A DNA stretch of 64,000 nucleotides from Aselliscus stoliczkanus (GCA_033961575.1 CM066735.1:89845449-89909448); one strand, 5' to 3'. Positions 1 to 12,639 are shown, counted from the first letter of the stretch. Notes: generated by a model not told the origin, from the letters alone. Made by a program: numbers and translations.

Positions 1-470
1 ACCACCTGGCCACTGCTGCCTCTATAGACTCTCCTCCAACCTCCTTCCCTTAATCCTGTTGCTGGAGCCTGGCTCTTTCTGGGACACACCAACACACTCC
101 TGCCTCCAGGCTTTTCACATTTGTTCCCTCATCATAGATTCCTCCCCTCCCTGCCTCTCATGGCTCATTGCCTCACTTTCTTCAGGTTTCTATTCACATG
201 GTAGCTTATCAAAGGGGCCCTTCTTAACCACCACAAATAAAAGAGCACACCTCCCATTCTCTTGGCTGCAGCATCCTTTCTCTTTCTTACTTGGGCCTTT
301 ATTTTTCTCATACTCTTACCACCATCCAGTGTCTGTTTGTTTATGGTCTATATGCCCCCCTCCCTGATGTACACTTCAGATGCAGGGAAGAAGGTATGCT
401 TAATTATTACTATATCCCCAGCAACTAGAATTGGGTCATGGTAGATGCTCAATAAGCAGTTATTGAGCAA
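1..470 (+). mobile_element. LINE-2 3' end
   Basis: The phrase order matches the L2 3' region: ctgcctccaggcttttcaca, tcactttcttcaggtttc, tgcagggaagaagg, tatccccagcaactagaa, then gatgctcaataagcagttattga. The element is cut by the left window edge. Open frames in this stretch are not genes. Confidence 0.75.
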
Positions 471-1266
471 ACGAAATCAGTTTGGGACATGCTGAATTAG
501 AATTGTCTAAGTAGAATCACACAAGCAATTGAATAATACTTGTTCATTAGAGAAGTCCGAGCTATAGATCAGGAATCATTGGCATATTTACGACATGAGA
601 GTGGATGAGATCAGGCAGTGAGGAATGAGAAAAGGGAAAAGTCAAGGATACATCCTGGGGAACACCAATCTTGAGGTACAGATAAAGGCAAGTGGATCTA
701 TGAAAGATACTCAGAATGAGTAGTGAGAGACTGAAACACACAACCAGGGAAGGGATATCTGGGGGCAAACTACAGAGTGGGTCCCAACGAGAGAATGACA
801 AACAGAGACAAATGCTGCAAAGTGAGGCTGGGTCCTTAGAACCAAGTCCCTGGAATGCTGATGGGAGAAGCCAGCCTGCACTGCACTGGGAATCAAATCA
901 GAGATGAGATGTGGGGACAGAGCCTGGTGATGGAAGAATGGATTTAGTTGAGGCGGTAACAGAAGAATGTTTAAATGAGGATAGATTAAATTTGTCTGTT
1001 GATGGAGTGAAACCCAGAAGGTAGAGGTAAATGAATTTGAGGGTACAGATGAAGATCTGACCACAATTTATTGCTGAGAAGAGGAAAGAGTAAGAACAGA
1101 GGTAAGCAAAATTGTGTTGGGATTTAGGTTGTGGGGACAGCCAGGGAGGACTTCCTGCCTAAGGCCTTTTATTTATTTATTTATTTATTTATTTATTTCC
1201 AATATAAGAAGAGAATGCTGTTTGCTGACAAGAGGGGAAAAGTAATGGGTGGATTTCCAAAGAGAG
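471..1266. other. intergenic, possible ancient repeat
   Basis: A/G-rich sequence (ggatgagatcaggcagtgag; cctggggaacaccaat) with the feel of an old interspersed repeat I cannot name. A (TTTA)n microsatellite lies at 1167-1198. No coding potential was seen. Confidence 0.4.
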
Positions 1267-1268
1267 TA

Positions 1269-1906
1269 CAGTAGTTCCTCCTTAACGGTGGTTTCACTTT
1301 CTATGGTTTCATGCTGAATTAGAGTTTCAGTTACCTGCAGTCAACAGGGGTCTGAAAATAAATGGAAAATCTCAGAAATAAACAATTCATAAGTTTAGTG
1401 CAGGTGTGAGTAGCATGATGAAATCTCATGCTGTCTCTTGCGAGAGGTGAATCATCTTTCGGATCAGCGTCTCCCCGCTGTTTATGCTCTGTGCCCATTA
1501 TTTTCTTAGAAGCCAGCTCAATATCAGATTTACTATTGAGGTATCAGAGTGCTTGTGTTCCAGTAGCCCTTATTTTAATTAATAATGGCCCCAAAGAGCA
1601 AAAATGATGATGCTGGCAATTTGGATACGCCAAAGAGAAGCAAGTGCTTCCAGTAAGTGAAAAGGTGAGTACACTACAATAAGATATTTTGAGAGAGAAG
1701 AAAGAGACCACATTTACATAACTTTTCTGACAGTATATTGTTCTAATTATTCCATTTTATTATTAGTTGTTAATCTGTGCTAATTTATAACTTAACCTTT
1801 ATCATAGGAAAAAGCATAATGTATATAGTGTTTGCTATTGTTTGTGGTTTCAGGCATCCACTGGGGGTCTTGGAACATATCTCCCGCAGATAACGGGTGA
1901 CCACTG
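1269..1906 (+). mobile_element. pogo/Tigger DNA transposon remnant, internally deleted
   Basis: It is flanked by a TA dinucleotide at 1267-1268 and at 1907-1908, the Tc1/mariner-pogo target. The left end (cagtagttcctccttaac) and the reverse complement of the right end are related TIRs. The region from 1585 (atggccccaaagagcaaaaa) resembles the start of a Tigger transposase, decayed within a few dozen codons. Most of the transposase is deleted. Confidence 0.75.
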
Positions 1907-2054
1907 TATCAAGTTTAAAACCAGAGCTCTGGGGAACAGGATGACATGCTGCCTAGGGGAATGTGCCTATGGTGTCCAGAGATGGCCGGAGCCAGATGTG
2001 ACTGGAGGCCATGATTCTCATAGCACACCAGTGTTTTGTGTTGATGCCTGCCAG

Positions 2055-2180
2055 TTTTAACGTGCATAGGAATCACCGTGGAATCTTGTTAAAATGCAGG
2101 TTCTGATTCCACAGACCTGGGGCAGGGCTGAGATTCTCCAGCTCCTACAAGCTTCCAGGTGATGCTGATGATCGTCCTTT
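2055..2180 (+). mobile_element. hAT-type MITE remnant (MER5/MER20-like)
   Basis: Contains cgtgcataggaatcaccgtgg, atgcaggttctgattcc, agattctccagctc and caggtgatgctgatg in the order typical of hAT-Charlie MITEs. It is old and lacks clear terminal repeats. Confidence 0.5.
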
Positions 2181-3123
2181 GATAGAAGGTGCTTTTTGTG
2201 GTTTTCTCCAGCAGTGCTGAGCAGCCCTGTGGTGAGAGTGGAGCTGAGAGACAATGGAAGTCTGGGCTGGAGTTTTGCCAGTTGAGTTCAACAGAAGGAA
2301 AAAAAGGGGCAAAGGGAAGCTGAGGAGGTTAAAAGATGTTGAAGCAAGAAGCTCTTGGTCTGATGAGGATGGAGAAGGACTTGAAGATGGAAGCAGGGAT
2401 CTGATGGGGTGAAAGTAAAGAAGGTAGGTACAAGTTATCAGGTATGCTTGGCAAGACGGATCAACAACAACTGATGCAGTTTCTAGAGGCTGAGATATAA
2501 ATGCAGCTACAGTTATACATTAAACTTGGAAGGAAAAATGCTTCCCACAATCAGTTTATAGTACTTTTAAACACAAAAATTAAACTAAGTGCATTACAAT
2601 TGTTATCCTCATTCTTTTTAGTTAAATGCCCTCATCCCCCCCACACACATCCCACCCCCCACCCCTCACCCCCACGATCCCCCACACCCATTTGCTCTGA
2701 ATTTTAAATTTCCACTGTGCTGATATTTTGCTTTGGGATTAATTAGCATTTACACAGCTCAACATTGCCTAGGGAGCTTGGCTGACCAACATATTCAAAT
2801 ACATTTCTGCCGGGCAAGTATATGCACTTAAGTGACCCATGAATCTAATATCATTCTTTATCAGGAAAACTTGTTAGCATCATCTTTCTCAGTAAAACAG
2901 TGTAAGTCCATGATGTCACAGTGTATTTTTTTTAATAGGGCATCACCCGCATTTTTAGAAACAACTCTGGTCAAAGACTGAAATAATGTGGCAAGCCCAT
3001 AGTCTAAGTATTACATTGTCCAATTATACTGTTTTATAACCAGGATCCTTTATATTTGAACAAACCCTTATTATCAATCATGAGGACATGGTGCTGCATG
3101 CTGGGAATACAAAGAGGCTTAAG

Positions 3124-3265
3124 GGGCCAGCCAAGTAGCGCGGTGGTTAAGCGCTGGCCTGGGAAGCCAGCAGCCCTGGTTCGGTCCCACATATGAGGGC
3201 CAGAGACACTGCCCTCAAAAAAAAAAAAAAAATCATTAGAAAAACAAACAAACAAAAAACCCAAA
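3124..3265 (+). mobile_element. A-type tRNA-derived SINE
   Basis: The head (gggccagccaagtagcgcgg) carries a pol III A box and a B box (ggttcggtccc), then agggccagagacactgccctc and a poly-A. A 14-bp target duplication (caaagaggcttaag) occurs at 3110-3123 and 3266-3279. Confidence 0.88.
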
Positions 3266-3279
3266 CAAAGAGGCTTAAG

Positions 3280-5200
3280 ATAGGGACCCTCCTCTTGGCT
3301 CAATTCAGAGACCAAGATCCATTTGTGTAAAAACTGTACAAACACCAGGCAGTATGGTCATTAAGCACTGGAATGAATGAAATTCAGTTTGAACTAATGG
3401 CACCTTGAAAGGAAAGGTAAATACAGGTGATTAAAAGCAAAAAGTAGTTACTAGATTTTTTAGCTTCCTAAAAAATTTGAAAGCATAATTTCCAAATAGC
3501 TTTAATTTTAACTCTGCCTTGAGTTCTACAGATCTTTTTCAAAACCTAAAGTCAATAATATTAGTAGTTGTTAGTAACCAACTAACACTACAACTGAACA
3601 ATTTAATTACTGATTTAAAATCATTTATCATAAACTATTCAGACATATAAAAAGTCATAAAGAATAATAAAACAAATACAAAATAACTATTCTTTCATAC
3701 TCATCAGGCTTCAGCCTAGTAAGCACTCAGTAAATGTTTGTTGAATGAATAAATGATTCTCATTTATTATTTAATGCCTTGTCTCTCCATATTTATAGTA
3801 TCCTTGGAGCCAAGGACAATGTTTTAAATTTGTCCTTCTCTCCATGGTGCCTACATAATGATGATTATGTGGTTGGTGTCCAATAAATACTTGTAGGTTG
3901 GTTGATTATTTAAGGCCTAGACTCACTATGTTTGTAGCTTTTTAAAATTTTAATCCTAACCTGTAGCTCTCTTTACTCTAACCTAATATTTAGCCTAATT
4001 GAAATTATTTTAATTGTAGCACATTATTGAAGAACACCTCTACAACTGTTAGTTGAGAAAAGTTGAAAATCATTTAAACTATAGCTTTCACTTAATTTTA
4101 TTACAGCCATGACTCCTTTTATTGAGCTTCACAGATGTTGCTTTTTTTTTTTTTTACAAATTAAAGTCATGAGCCTCTGTGAACAAAATGATTAGGACTC
4201 AATTTATTGTGGTAGTCTGGAAACAAACCCACAATATCTCCAATGTATGCCGGTTCATCCTAACATTCTTTATTACACATCCTATCTTTAATATTTGAGT
4301 TTAAAATAGAGACTTGTTTAAAGCGTGATTGTTAATGAGTAAAAATAAGTCAAAAGATGATATTGCAAAATGGTTAAGCATAGATTTTTCTTGTAAAAAA
4401 ACTGACTCACCCTCAATTTTTAGTCCTGTGACTACCAGAGATTCCACAAAATCCCAGCGATGATTCCTACACTGCCATGTGCATTTATTTTCGACTTCTT
4501 CCTCTAGGTTCACTGCTTCAGTGTGGAGTTCAAGAAACACTTGCGTTGGAATTGTCTGTGGTGTTCGTTTTTATACATTCCTGCCCCTTACCTCAGGTCT
4601 TTCTGTATCCCAGCCAGGGGAGTGGGGATGGCAGCATGGCAGCCACATCTTTCAGCTCTCCAGATGCTTCTTAAAGAAGTTAAATTTGGAAAACAAATTG
4701 TTATTGCTGTTGTCTTAGCTCTGGTTCTCTTGTTCAACATCCCCTCTCACGTTATATTTCTGTTCCTATTCTTTCTCTTCCAATGACCCCTTCCCTACCT
4801 TATCCTTGCTCCCAACTCTGGCACTTCCTTAAAGCCCCTTTTACTTGTTTCCTTCATGGCCCCCACGATCCATCTGACAGCATAGAGACTTGGGAGTAGC
4901 ACCTCTTACAGAATCTGTTCCCCTCCTCACTTCAGTCTCAGGAGCCATAGTCACCAAAGACAATGGAAATCTTTCTGTTTGAAGTGTGAGGTGCTGTAAG
5001 TCAGCACTACTCAAAGGAGCCTGTCTATAGGATAAGACGCTTGTGCTTGGATATACAACATATTACCTTCTTTTTGAGAAAGTCTTGCTACAATATTATA
5101 TTCTGTGCAAGCTCCGTAATTCTCCATGGACCAACAACAAACAGTTCATGGAAGGCATTATCCCACTAACTACATTTTGAGAATCTATGCTAAAGGTTTT
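3280..5200. other. intergenic stretch with L2/MIR tails
   Basis: Two L2/MIR-like 3' ends (near 3710-3760 gcactcagtaaatgtttgtt, and 3840-3900). The rest, including 4300-4790 where several short open frames overlap, shows no coding signature I can support. Confidence 0.45.
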
Positions 5201-5743
5201 TTTTTTGTTTTTTGTTTTGAAAAGCTTTATTGAGACATAATTCATATACCATAAAATTCATTCAAGTACACAAAAAGTATTTTCACAGTTGTACAACCTT
5301 CACCATGATCAATTTTAGAACATTTTTGTCACCTCAGAAATAAACTCAATACGCTAGCTATCACCCACCAGGTCCTCCCACTCCTCCTTTCCCTAATCTG
5401 CTTTCTGTCACTATATATTTTCCTGTTCTGGATATTTCATGTAAATAGAATCATAATATATGATCTTTTTGACTCATGTCTTTCACTTAGCATAATGTTT
5501 TTAAAGTTATCCATGTTGTTCCATGTACCAGTACTTTATTCCTTTTATGGCCGAATAATATTCCATTGTATGGATATATATTATTCATTCACCAGTTGAT
5601 GGGCATATAGGTAGTTTCAATCTTTTGGTTATTAAGAATGATGCTACTATGAACATTCATGAACAAACTTTTTTGTGGACTTAGTTTTCAATTTTCTTGG
5701 GGTATATACCTAGGAGTGGAATTGCTGAGTCAAACAGTAATTC

Positions 5744-5867
5744 TTTTTTTTTTTGTTTTTTGTTGTTTTTTTTTGAGGGCAGTGTCACTGGCCCTCACAT
5801 GTGGGACTGAACCGGGGCCGCTGGCTTTCCAAGCCAGCGCTTAACCACTGTGCCACTCAGCCAGCCC
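5744..5867 (-). mobile_element. A-type SINE in L1
   Basis: Poly-T, then gagggcagtgtcactggccc and the reversed tRNA-like head ending gccactcagccagccc. Duplication of tcaaacagtaattc / tcaagcagtaattc. Confidence 0.88.
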
Positions 5868-6730
5868 TCAAGCAGTAATTCTATGTTTATGTGTTGAGGA
5901 ACAGTCAGGCTGTTTTCCAAAGTGGCTGTACCATTTTATGTTACTATCAGCAGAGTAGGAGGATTCTTATTTCTCCATGTGCTGTCATCACTTCTCTGAC
6001 TTTTTGATTGTAGCCATTCTACTGGGTGTAAGTTGTATCTCATTGTGATTATGATTTGTGTTTCCCTGATAATGATGTCACACATGTTTTTTATATGTTT
6101 ATTGGTCATGTGTTTATCTTCTTTGGAGACATATCAATGCAGATCTTTTGCCTTTTTAAAATTGGATTGTTTATATTTTTATTATTAGGAATTATGAAAA
6201 TTTTATATATTAGGGAGACAAGTTCCTTATTAGATATGATTTGCAAATATTTTCTCCTATTCTATAGCTTGACTTCACTGTATCCTTTGTAGCACAAAGT
6301 GGTTAATTTTGATAAAGTCCAATTTGTCTATATTTTTGTTGTTGCTCATGCTTTTGGTGTTATATTTAAGAATTCATCCCAAATCCAAGGTCATGAAGAT
6401 TTACTCCTATGTGTTTCTTTATGAGTTTTATATTTTTGACACTTCCATTTAGGTCTTTGATCTTTTTTTTTTTTTTAGTTAATTTTTGTATATAATGTGA
6501 AGCAAGGGTCCAACTTCAATCTTTTGCATGTGGTTATCCAGTTGTTTCAGCACCATCTATTGACAAGACTATTTTTCCCTATTGAATAATCTTGATACCC
6601 TTGCTGAAAATCAGTTAGCTATATTACAAGGATTTATTTTTGGAATCTAAACTCTATTTCATTGACCAGTATGTTCATCCCTATGTCAGTTCCACTTTGT
6701 CTTGATTACTATTACTTTGTATTAGGTTTC

Positions 6731-7146
6731 TTTTTTTTTTATTTTAAAGATTTTATTGGGGAACTGGGGGAGGGGAACAGTGTTGGGGAATCGGGGAAGG
6801 GGAACAGACAAGTTGCTGTCTTTTTGTTCTTCAGTCTAGTTTCAGAGGACGTTGCTTCACTGGCCCATGTTGGTATTGTCATTGTGCCCTTCCCGGATGA
6901 GGCAGATTGGTTGCCGGCCTCTGGATGGCTATTGGCAGTTCACAATGGCTTCCAGCCGCTCACACTGGCTGCAGCTACTCACTGTAGCCTATGGCAGCCC
7001 ACTACAGCCGGGGCTCGCACAGCCCAGCTCCAAGTGGAGCTGTTGTTAGTTGTAGAGGCAGTGTCACTGGCCCTCATATGTGGGATCCGAACCAGGGTCG
7101 CTGGCGTCCCAAGCCAGCCCTTAACCAATGCACCACTCAGCCAGCC
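6731..7146 (-). mobile_element. C-type composite SINE in L1
   Basis: About 415 bp. From the tail side: poly-T, aaagattttattggggaact, a body with agacaagttgctgtc and ctcactgtagcctatggcag, then the reversed A-type tRNA head. Duplication of tgtattaggtttc on both sides. Confidence 0.85.
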
Positions 7147-7500
7147 ATGTATTAGGTTTCAAAATTGCGATTTGTGGATCTCCAACTTTGTTTTTTTATG
7201 TTTGTTTGTTTGTTTCAAGATTGTTTTAGTTAGTGAGCTTCATATAAATTTTAGGATCAGCTTGTCATTTTCTACAAAGAAGCCAGCTAGTAATCTGCTA
7301 AGAATTGCATTGACTGTATAGATCAATTTGGGAGTTATTGTCATCTTAACAATATTAAGTCTTCTGATTCATGAACATGAGATGTCTTTCCATTTATTTA
7401 GATATTGTTTAATTTCTTTCAACAGTATTTTGCAGTTTTTAGAGCATCAGTTTGCACTTCTTGTGTTAAATTTATTCTAAAGTATTTTATTAGTTTTATT

Positions 7501-7612
7501 TTTGTTTGTGTTTCTTTTGAGGGCAGTGCCACTGGTCTTCATATGTGGGACCCGAACCAGGGCTGCTGGCTTCTCTAGCCAGTACTTAACCACCATGCCA
7601 CTTGGCCGGCCC
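7501..7612 (-). mobile_element. A-type SINE in L1
   Basis: Reversed head ending cacttggccggccc; duplication of agtattttattagtttt on both sides. Confidence 0.85.
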
Positions 7613-8019
7613 TGAAGTATTTTATTAGTTTTTATGCTATTGAAAATAGAATTGTTTTCTTAATTTCATTTTTGGACCATTCATTCATGGTTTTTACTCA
7701 TTAAGGACACCTAGAGGAAAACTCAGCTGTTGTAGTTACAGGGAACACTTGGTCAGTGGCCTGCGAGCCAGCATTTCCCAAAGTGCATTCCTTGAGATCC
7801 TATGTGGAGAAAAAAGTGTTCTGTGTCAAATAATTTCAGAAGATGTTTTCCTTCTTAAAGCTTCATAGTACCTATGAACTCATAGAAAGGTCTAAGAACT
7901 CAGGCAGCACCTTGAAGCTTTAAATCCTATAAAAAGCAAAGCCCTTTTTCTGTTTTGAAGCACTTAATCCTGATTGCAAATGATTTTCAGATCCTTTTTA
8001 ACATGTGATAATATACGAG

Positions 8020-9165
8020 CTGTGATCAAACAATATGATGAATGTTTAAATAAAATGAACTACAGTAAAAGACACATTGCCATTAATCTACCTTAAAATA
8101 CAACCCCTTCCTTCGAACACATCTTTTTTGCCACTTTCTGAAGCAGTTCTGGAAGTCCCCTTTTGTGTCTGTAGTTGCGCTGTCGTGGCTGCCTGAATGT
8201 CCTGAATCAGTTCAAAACGTTCATCTTTCATGGTCATTTTGACTTGTGGGAAAAGCCAGAAGTCACACAATGTCAGATCCGGTGAATAAGATATATAAGG
8301 ACACACTGTAATGTTTTTATTTGACAAAAATTGCCATACCAAAAGCAATGTGTGACATGGAGCTTTTCCGTTGTGATGACAAAATACAGTGAATGCTGCT
8401 GCCAAGTGCGATCCAAAGGAAAGGCAGATCTTGGGCCGGCAGAGTGGCTCAGTTGGTTAAGAGCTCGCTCAAGAGTGAGAGCTGAGCTCTGAGCAATGGC
8501 AGTTCGATGCCAGCCCGAGCTGAGTTGCGGTTGAGCTGCCAACAGGTGGCAGGATGGCTCAGCTAAAAAAAAAACACACAAAAAAACCCACAAGAGAATA
8601 TCAAAGGAAAGGCAGAGATCTTCAATATGGGAAGTGGTGTGTCGAACCTTAGTAACAGTGTGTGGCAAGTTGTTTGATGCAGTCATTCGGGTGACGGTTG
8701 GAGGAAGTGTGTTTTAAAGTGTGCAATAAATCATGGATCATGAACAACGCATTAACATGAAATGGGAAAAAGGTTTCGTCCTCCATCATCACAATGCTCC
8801 ATATCACATATCACTTCTGGTATGGCAATTTCTGTCAATTACAGTGTGTCCTCATCCACCTTATTCACCAGATCTGGCATCATATAACTTCTGGCTCTTC
8901 CCCAGAGTGAAAATGACCATGAAAAGTAAACATTTTCAACTGATTCAGGACATCAAGGCAGCCACGACAGTGCAACTAAAGATACTCGCAAAAGAGGACT
9001 TCCAGAACTGCTTCAGAAAGTGGCAAGAATAGATGGGATAAGTGTGTTCAAAGTGAGGGATGAGATGGGGGGGTGATTAAGAGGCATTAATGGCAATGTG
9101 TCTTTTACTGTAATAATTTTTTTTTAATTTAAACATTCACTGTGTTGTTTGATCATACCTTGTAC
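8020..9165. mobile_element. inverted pair of mariner transposon halves
   Basis: The left arm (minus strand, 8020-8700) and right arm (plus strand, 8700-9165) each encode a decayed mariner transposase C-terminal part with HHNxxxxH, the YSPDLxxxxFWLFPxxK block and QDIxAATTxQL. The outer ends are inverted repeats of each other (gatcaaacaatatgatgaat / attcactgtgttgtttgatc). In the right arm the start (MDHEQRINMKW) is fused directly to the C-terminal part, so its middle is deleted. Both arms contain stops; neither is functional. Confidence 0.8.
8433..8600 (+). mobile_element. B-type SINE inside the mariner left arm
   Basis: Head ggccggcagagtggctcagt; B box-like agttcgatgcc; tail gatggctcagct plus an A/CA-rich end. 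A 19-bp duplication (caaaggaaaggcagatctt) flanks it, so it inserted after the mariner. Confidence 0.88.
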
Positions 9166-9319
9166 AGAATTGATGTGGCTGAGGTCTTAAAAGACAAAGT
9201 TAAGCTGTTTCATAATTTTGTCTACAGTAGACATTAATGGTTGGTCATGATATTTGTTGTAAAATACACTCTTAGTGCCTGTGAAAATAGTCCTTTTTGA
9301 GCATGACATTTTATTTAGT

Positions 9320-9431
9320 CTTTTTTTTTTTTTTTTTGAGGGCAGTGTCACTGGCCCTCACATGTGGGACCCGAACTGGGGCCGCTGGCCTCCCAAGCCA
9401 ACGCCCAACCACCGCACCACTGGGCCGGCCC
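9320..9431 (-). mobile_element. A-type SINE
   Basis: Poly-T, gagggcagtgtcactggccc, reversed head ending ctgggccggccc. Duplication of ttgagcatgacatttta on both sides. Confidence 0.88.
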
Positions 9432-10150
9432 TTGAGCATGACATTTTAATTTAGCCAGTAAAATACTGCATTTTGTTGAATTTTTTCCTTGGGTTAAGTA
9501 TTCTAAATAGAAGTTTCCTAACTAAATGTTTATATGAATACTCTATAATGATAAGAGTAAGATATTTAAGACTGGAGAAATGGGGCCTTGGGGAACTATT
9601 AGATGTGTAAGTATACAGTAATTTTAAGTTTATAAAGCTAAGGTTTAAAAAAAACAACATGGTGTGAGGAGCTGGACATACTCATATGCGAATCTTAACT
9701 CCATGTGTATTAGTTAAGTGAGAATGGACATATCTAAAGGCCTCCCTGAGTCTCAGTTTCATCACATTAGAATAGTCTTAATAGCAATATCACTTTATAA
9801 AATACATGACATAGTACGTACGTAACTCAAATGTAAAATGGTTTTGTTGCCTAAAGTAGAAATATAGTATTTATTATTCCATTTTTCATATACTTTACTT
9901 GTATTATTCAGATTAGTGTCAGATTTAAAGGAATCCTGGAGATTGAATTCTGCGACCAGTTTAGGTCCTACGTTAAAGAAAGTGGATTCAAGTGTTCCAC
10001 CCATTTGAACTACATTCAAAGCTGGCCCCACGCAATATTTGTAATCAGGCAATTTATCTCGAGTGTTCCAACTCTTCCTTCTGTATAACTCATTCCCTCC
10101 TCTATAAAATACCAGCCTGTCCTGACAAAACCAAATATCTGAAGGAGTAA
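9432..10150. other. intergenic, nothing recognised
   Basis: AT-rich unique-looking sequence; short open frames only, with no recognisable protein. Confidence 0.45.
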
Positions 10151-10154
10151 TGTG

Positions 10155-10820
10155 TCTTAGTCTGTTTGAGCTGCTATAACAAAATGTCAGAGGCTGGATG
10201 ACTTATAAACAACAAACATTTATTTCTTGCCATTCTGGAGGCTGATAAATCCAGGATTACAGTGTCAGCAAATTCAGTGTCTAGCAAGGGCCATCTTTTG
10301 GGTTGCAGAATGCCAACTTCTTGTCGTGTGCTCACATGGTTAAAGGGGCTAGGTAGCCATCAAGCCTCTTTCTCCCCATCCTCCCTTGTTAATTTCCCTT
10401 AGCACCTGACATAAATTCCCCTTATTTCTGAGGACCATCATTGCACCTTGCCAAAAACCACTCAATCTCATTGTCCTTGTAGTTATTCTTGTCTTACATA
10501 ATTTCAAATGCCTGATGTATATACTGTACCAGTGGATGGTATAAGGTAATTTGCATAGTCTTTTTATTATTAAACATATCATATTAAGATGATAATTAGT
10601 TTTGTAGATTGTTCACCCTAGTTTGTGACTTCCTCAAGTGCAAGGCAATATCATATCTATTTTTTGGTCAAGCCTCTTTTATAAGGGCATTGATCTCATT
10701 CATAAAGGCTCTGCCCTCAGGATTTAAACACCTTCCAAATGTCCCACCTCCAAATACCATCATCAAATTAGGATTTTAATATGAATTTTGGGAGGATACC
10801 AACATTCAAACCATTGCGTA
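10155..10820. mobile_element. old interspersed repeat, class uncertain
   Basis: The two ends (tcttagtctgtttgagctgc ... cattctggaggctgataaat and tataagggcattgatctcat ... acattcaaaccattgcg) are phrases of a common mammalian repeat. The middle (about 10400-10660) looks inserted or diverged. I cannot assign the family with confidence. Confidence 0.55.
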
Positions 10821-12639
10821 ACGTAAAGTAAAATTAGGTCAAGTTACCTGTAGCAGTGATATTACAGTTTTTCTGGCCTCTTTAAATATGGACTGCTAAG
10901 CAGTATTTTTAGTTAAATAAATTTTGGAACTTTCTCATGGAGGGCAATGAGAAGGTATGGAATTCTATTTTGAATAGATGATCCTTGCCTAATGCTTCTG
11001 GCTTTCTTATGTTTGATGACCAGTAATTCCATTACACCTCTTCTACGTGATTCTCAGTCACCAACTTTTGGGGGAGGAAAGCATAAACTCTGATTTATTT
11101 ATTTATTTATTTGTGGCTTTAGGTCTAGTGCTAGGAAGTTGGGGTGAAAGGAGGAAAGAGAATAACTATCCTATAAGGAGACTGAGTAGACAGATGGAAA
11201 ATATCAATAGGATTCAGGCCTAACAATCAAGCATACCAATGTAGCTGCTAGTCTTTGTTAATTACAATCTCCAAAAGTTTTTTTGTGCTAGAGATAACAA
11301 CTCTCCAAACATATCTGTTGACATGAAAATAGAATTATAGCAAGTTCCTGGAGGCTATGGCATTGATTGTTTTCTTTTTTTAATTCTTGACGTTTTTACA
11401 ATTTAAGTTTATCAGCACACAATTCTGTGACTTGTTTTAAGCTGATGATTAAAATTTAACATAAATATCAGTCACAGGGTAAAAGAGCGAGTTTCAGAAA
11501 TGAAAACAAATCAATAAAAACTTTCCCAGCCCATGTGGAGGCATTTAAGGGATAGGGAGTATTTAGATTACTCTTCCTCAGGAGAAGTGAAATGAATGGT
11601 TAGCTCATTCAGGGCCTGGACAGCCCTAAACACTAAAGTATTTCTTATGTTGGGACTCAAGGCTCAGCTCTCTCCAGTGGAAAGAGAAATTGGATGATGA
11701 AATTTGGTGAAACTATGCTTTCCCAGAAGCATGATGTCCCCGCCCCCCCCAATGACCTTTGACAAGGACACTCTAATAAAAAGCAAGATATTAAAATACA
11801 TTTTTTTAAACAGTGAAAGCTATTTTTTTTGAAAGCCATTTTTGACATTAACAAAACCAAACCCAAAATAGATCTAATCACATGTCTCTCTCTCCTAATT
11901 TAAAGCTAGAATATTTTATTTTTGAGCTATGCTGGTAAACAATGGGTGCTCTCATTCGGTGCTGTTGAAAGAACCCTGGCTATATTCCTTCTTTTAAAAG
12001 CCAGCAGTGTGGGCAAAATATGAAATGTTTGGTATCAAGTTACAGAAAAGAAGGGCTTCTAAAGCTGCGAAGGGGGAGAATGCAACTCATTGGTAATGTT
12101 TCTCAAATTACGACTCTTTGAGTAATGGGAAAAATAATAGAAATCAGAAATATTTAGCTAGAAGGGAGTAACAAATCCAAATTCCTTACATTTTAAGATG
12201 AAGAAACTAGAGACCCAGAGCTATTATACTTTGAAACAAAGGATTTAACAAATAAAACCTGTAAAATTGAGGCCAGGGAGTTAAAAAACCAGCTGTGAAA
12301 AACATTATGTGTGTTTAGTTCCTGGAGATGATCGAACAAATAAGAAATGTAATGTGAAAAAAAATGGGAGATAGCTTAATTAAAAAGCAGCAATTTTGCA
12401 GTAAGATAAAGTCCTGAGAGAAATTCGTGACCAAAATAATGGTAAAACACTTCAGGCTTCTACTATTCTGTATTATCAGATGTCCATAATCAGGTGAAAC
12501 AATCATTATTTGGTTTTCAGAGACCCTCTGGGATAGGTCAGCTCAGTTGTTAGGGAGGTTACTTCACCATCAATAGTATAAGAAAGCAGTGAATTTATGG
12601 ATGATGTGTTCAGGAGACAGATTTTAAAATGATAGCCTA
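10821..12639. other. intergenic, nothing recognised
   Basis: Unique-looking AT-rich sequence with a (TTTA)n tract at 11092-11112 and a C-run near 11741. No gene or repeat was recognised. Confidence 0.45.

Larger units (their letters stand above)
5205..7690 (-). mobile_element. L1 3' region (antisense), carrying three SINE insertions
   Basis: Starts with the reversed L1 3' UTR (tttattgagacataattcat) and continues with phrases of that region (ggccgaataatattccattg; tgatgggcatataggtag; tttgcaaatattttctccta). SINEs interrupt it at 5744-5867, 6731-7146 and 7501-7612, each with target duplications. No intact ORF2 is present. Confidence 0.85.

Noticed and set aside
3140..3200. Possible tRNA gene (A and B boxes)
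   Set aside because: The boxes belong to a SINE head with target duplications and a poly-A tail; the same sequence recurs many times in the window.
4301..4790. Overlapping short open frames on both strands, possible small gene
   Set aside because: No conserved motif, no splice structure or poly-A signal in a sensible place, and composition like the surrounding intergenic DNA.
6662..7321. 219-codon open frame
   Set aside because: It lies across a C-type SINE and an L1 remnant. The similar peptides at 16278-16628, 19308-19547 and 29507-29872 are other copies of the same SINE.
8088..9032. Possible host gene derived from mariner transposase (SETMAR-like)
   Set aside because: Both halves carry deletions and stops, the middle of the transposase is missing, and no SET or other host domain is adjacent.
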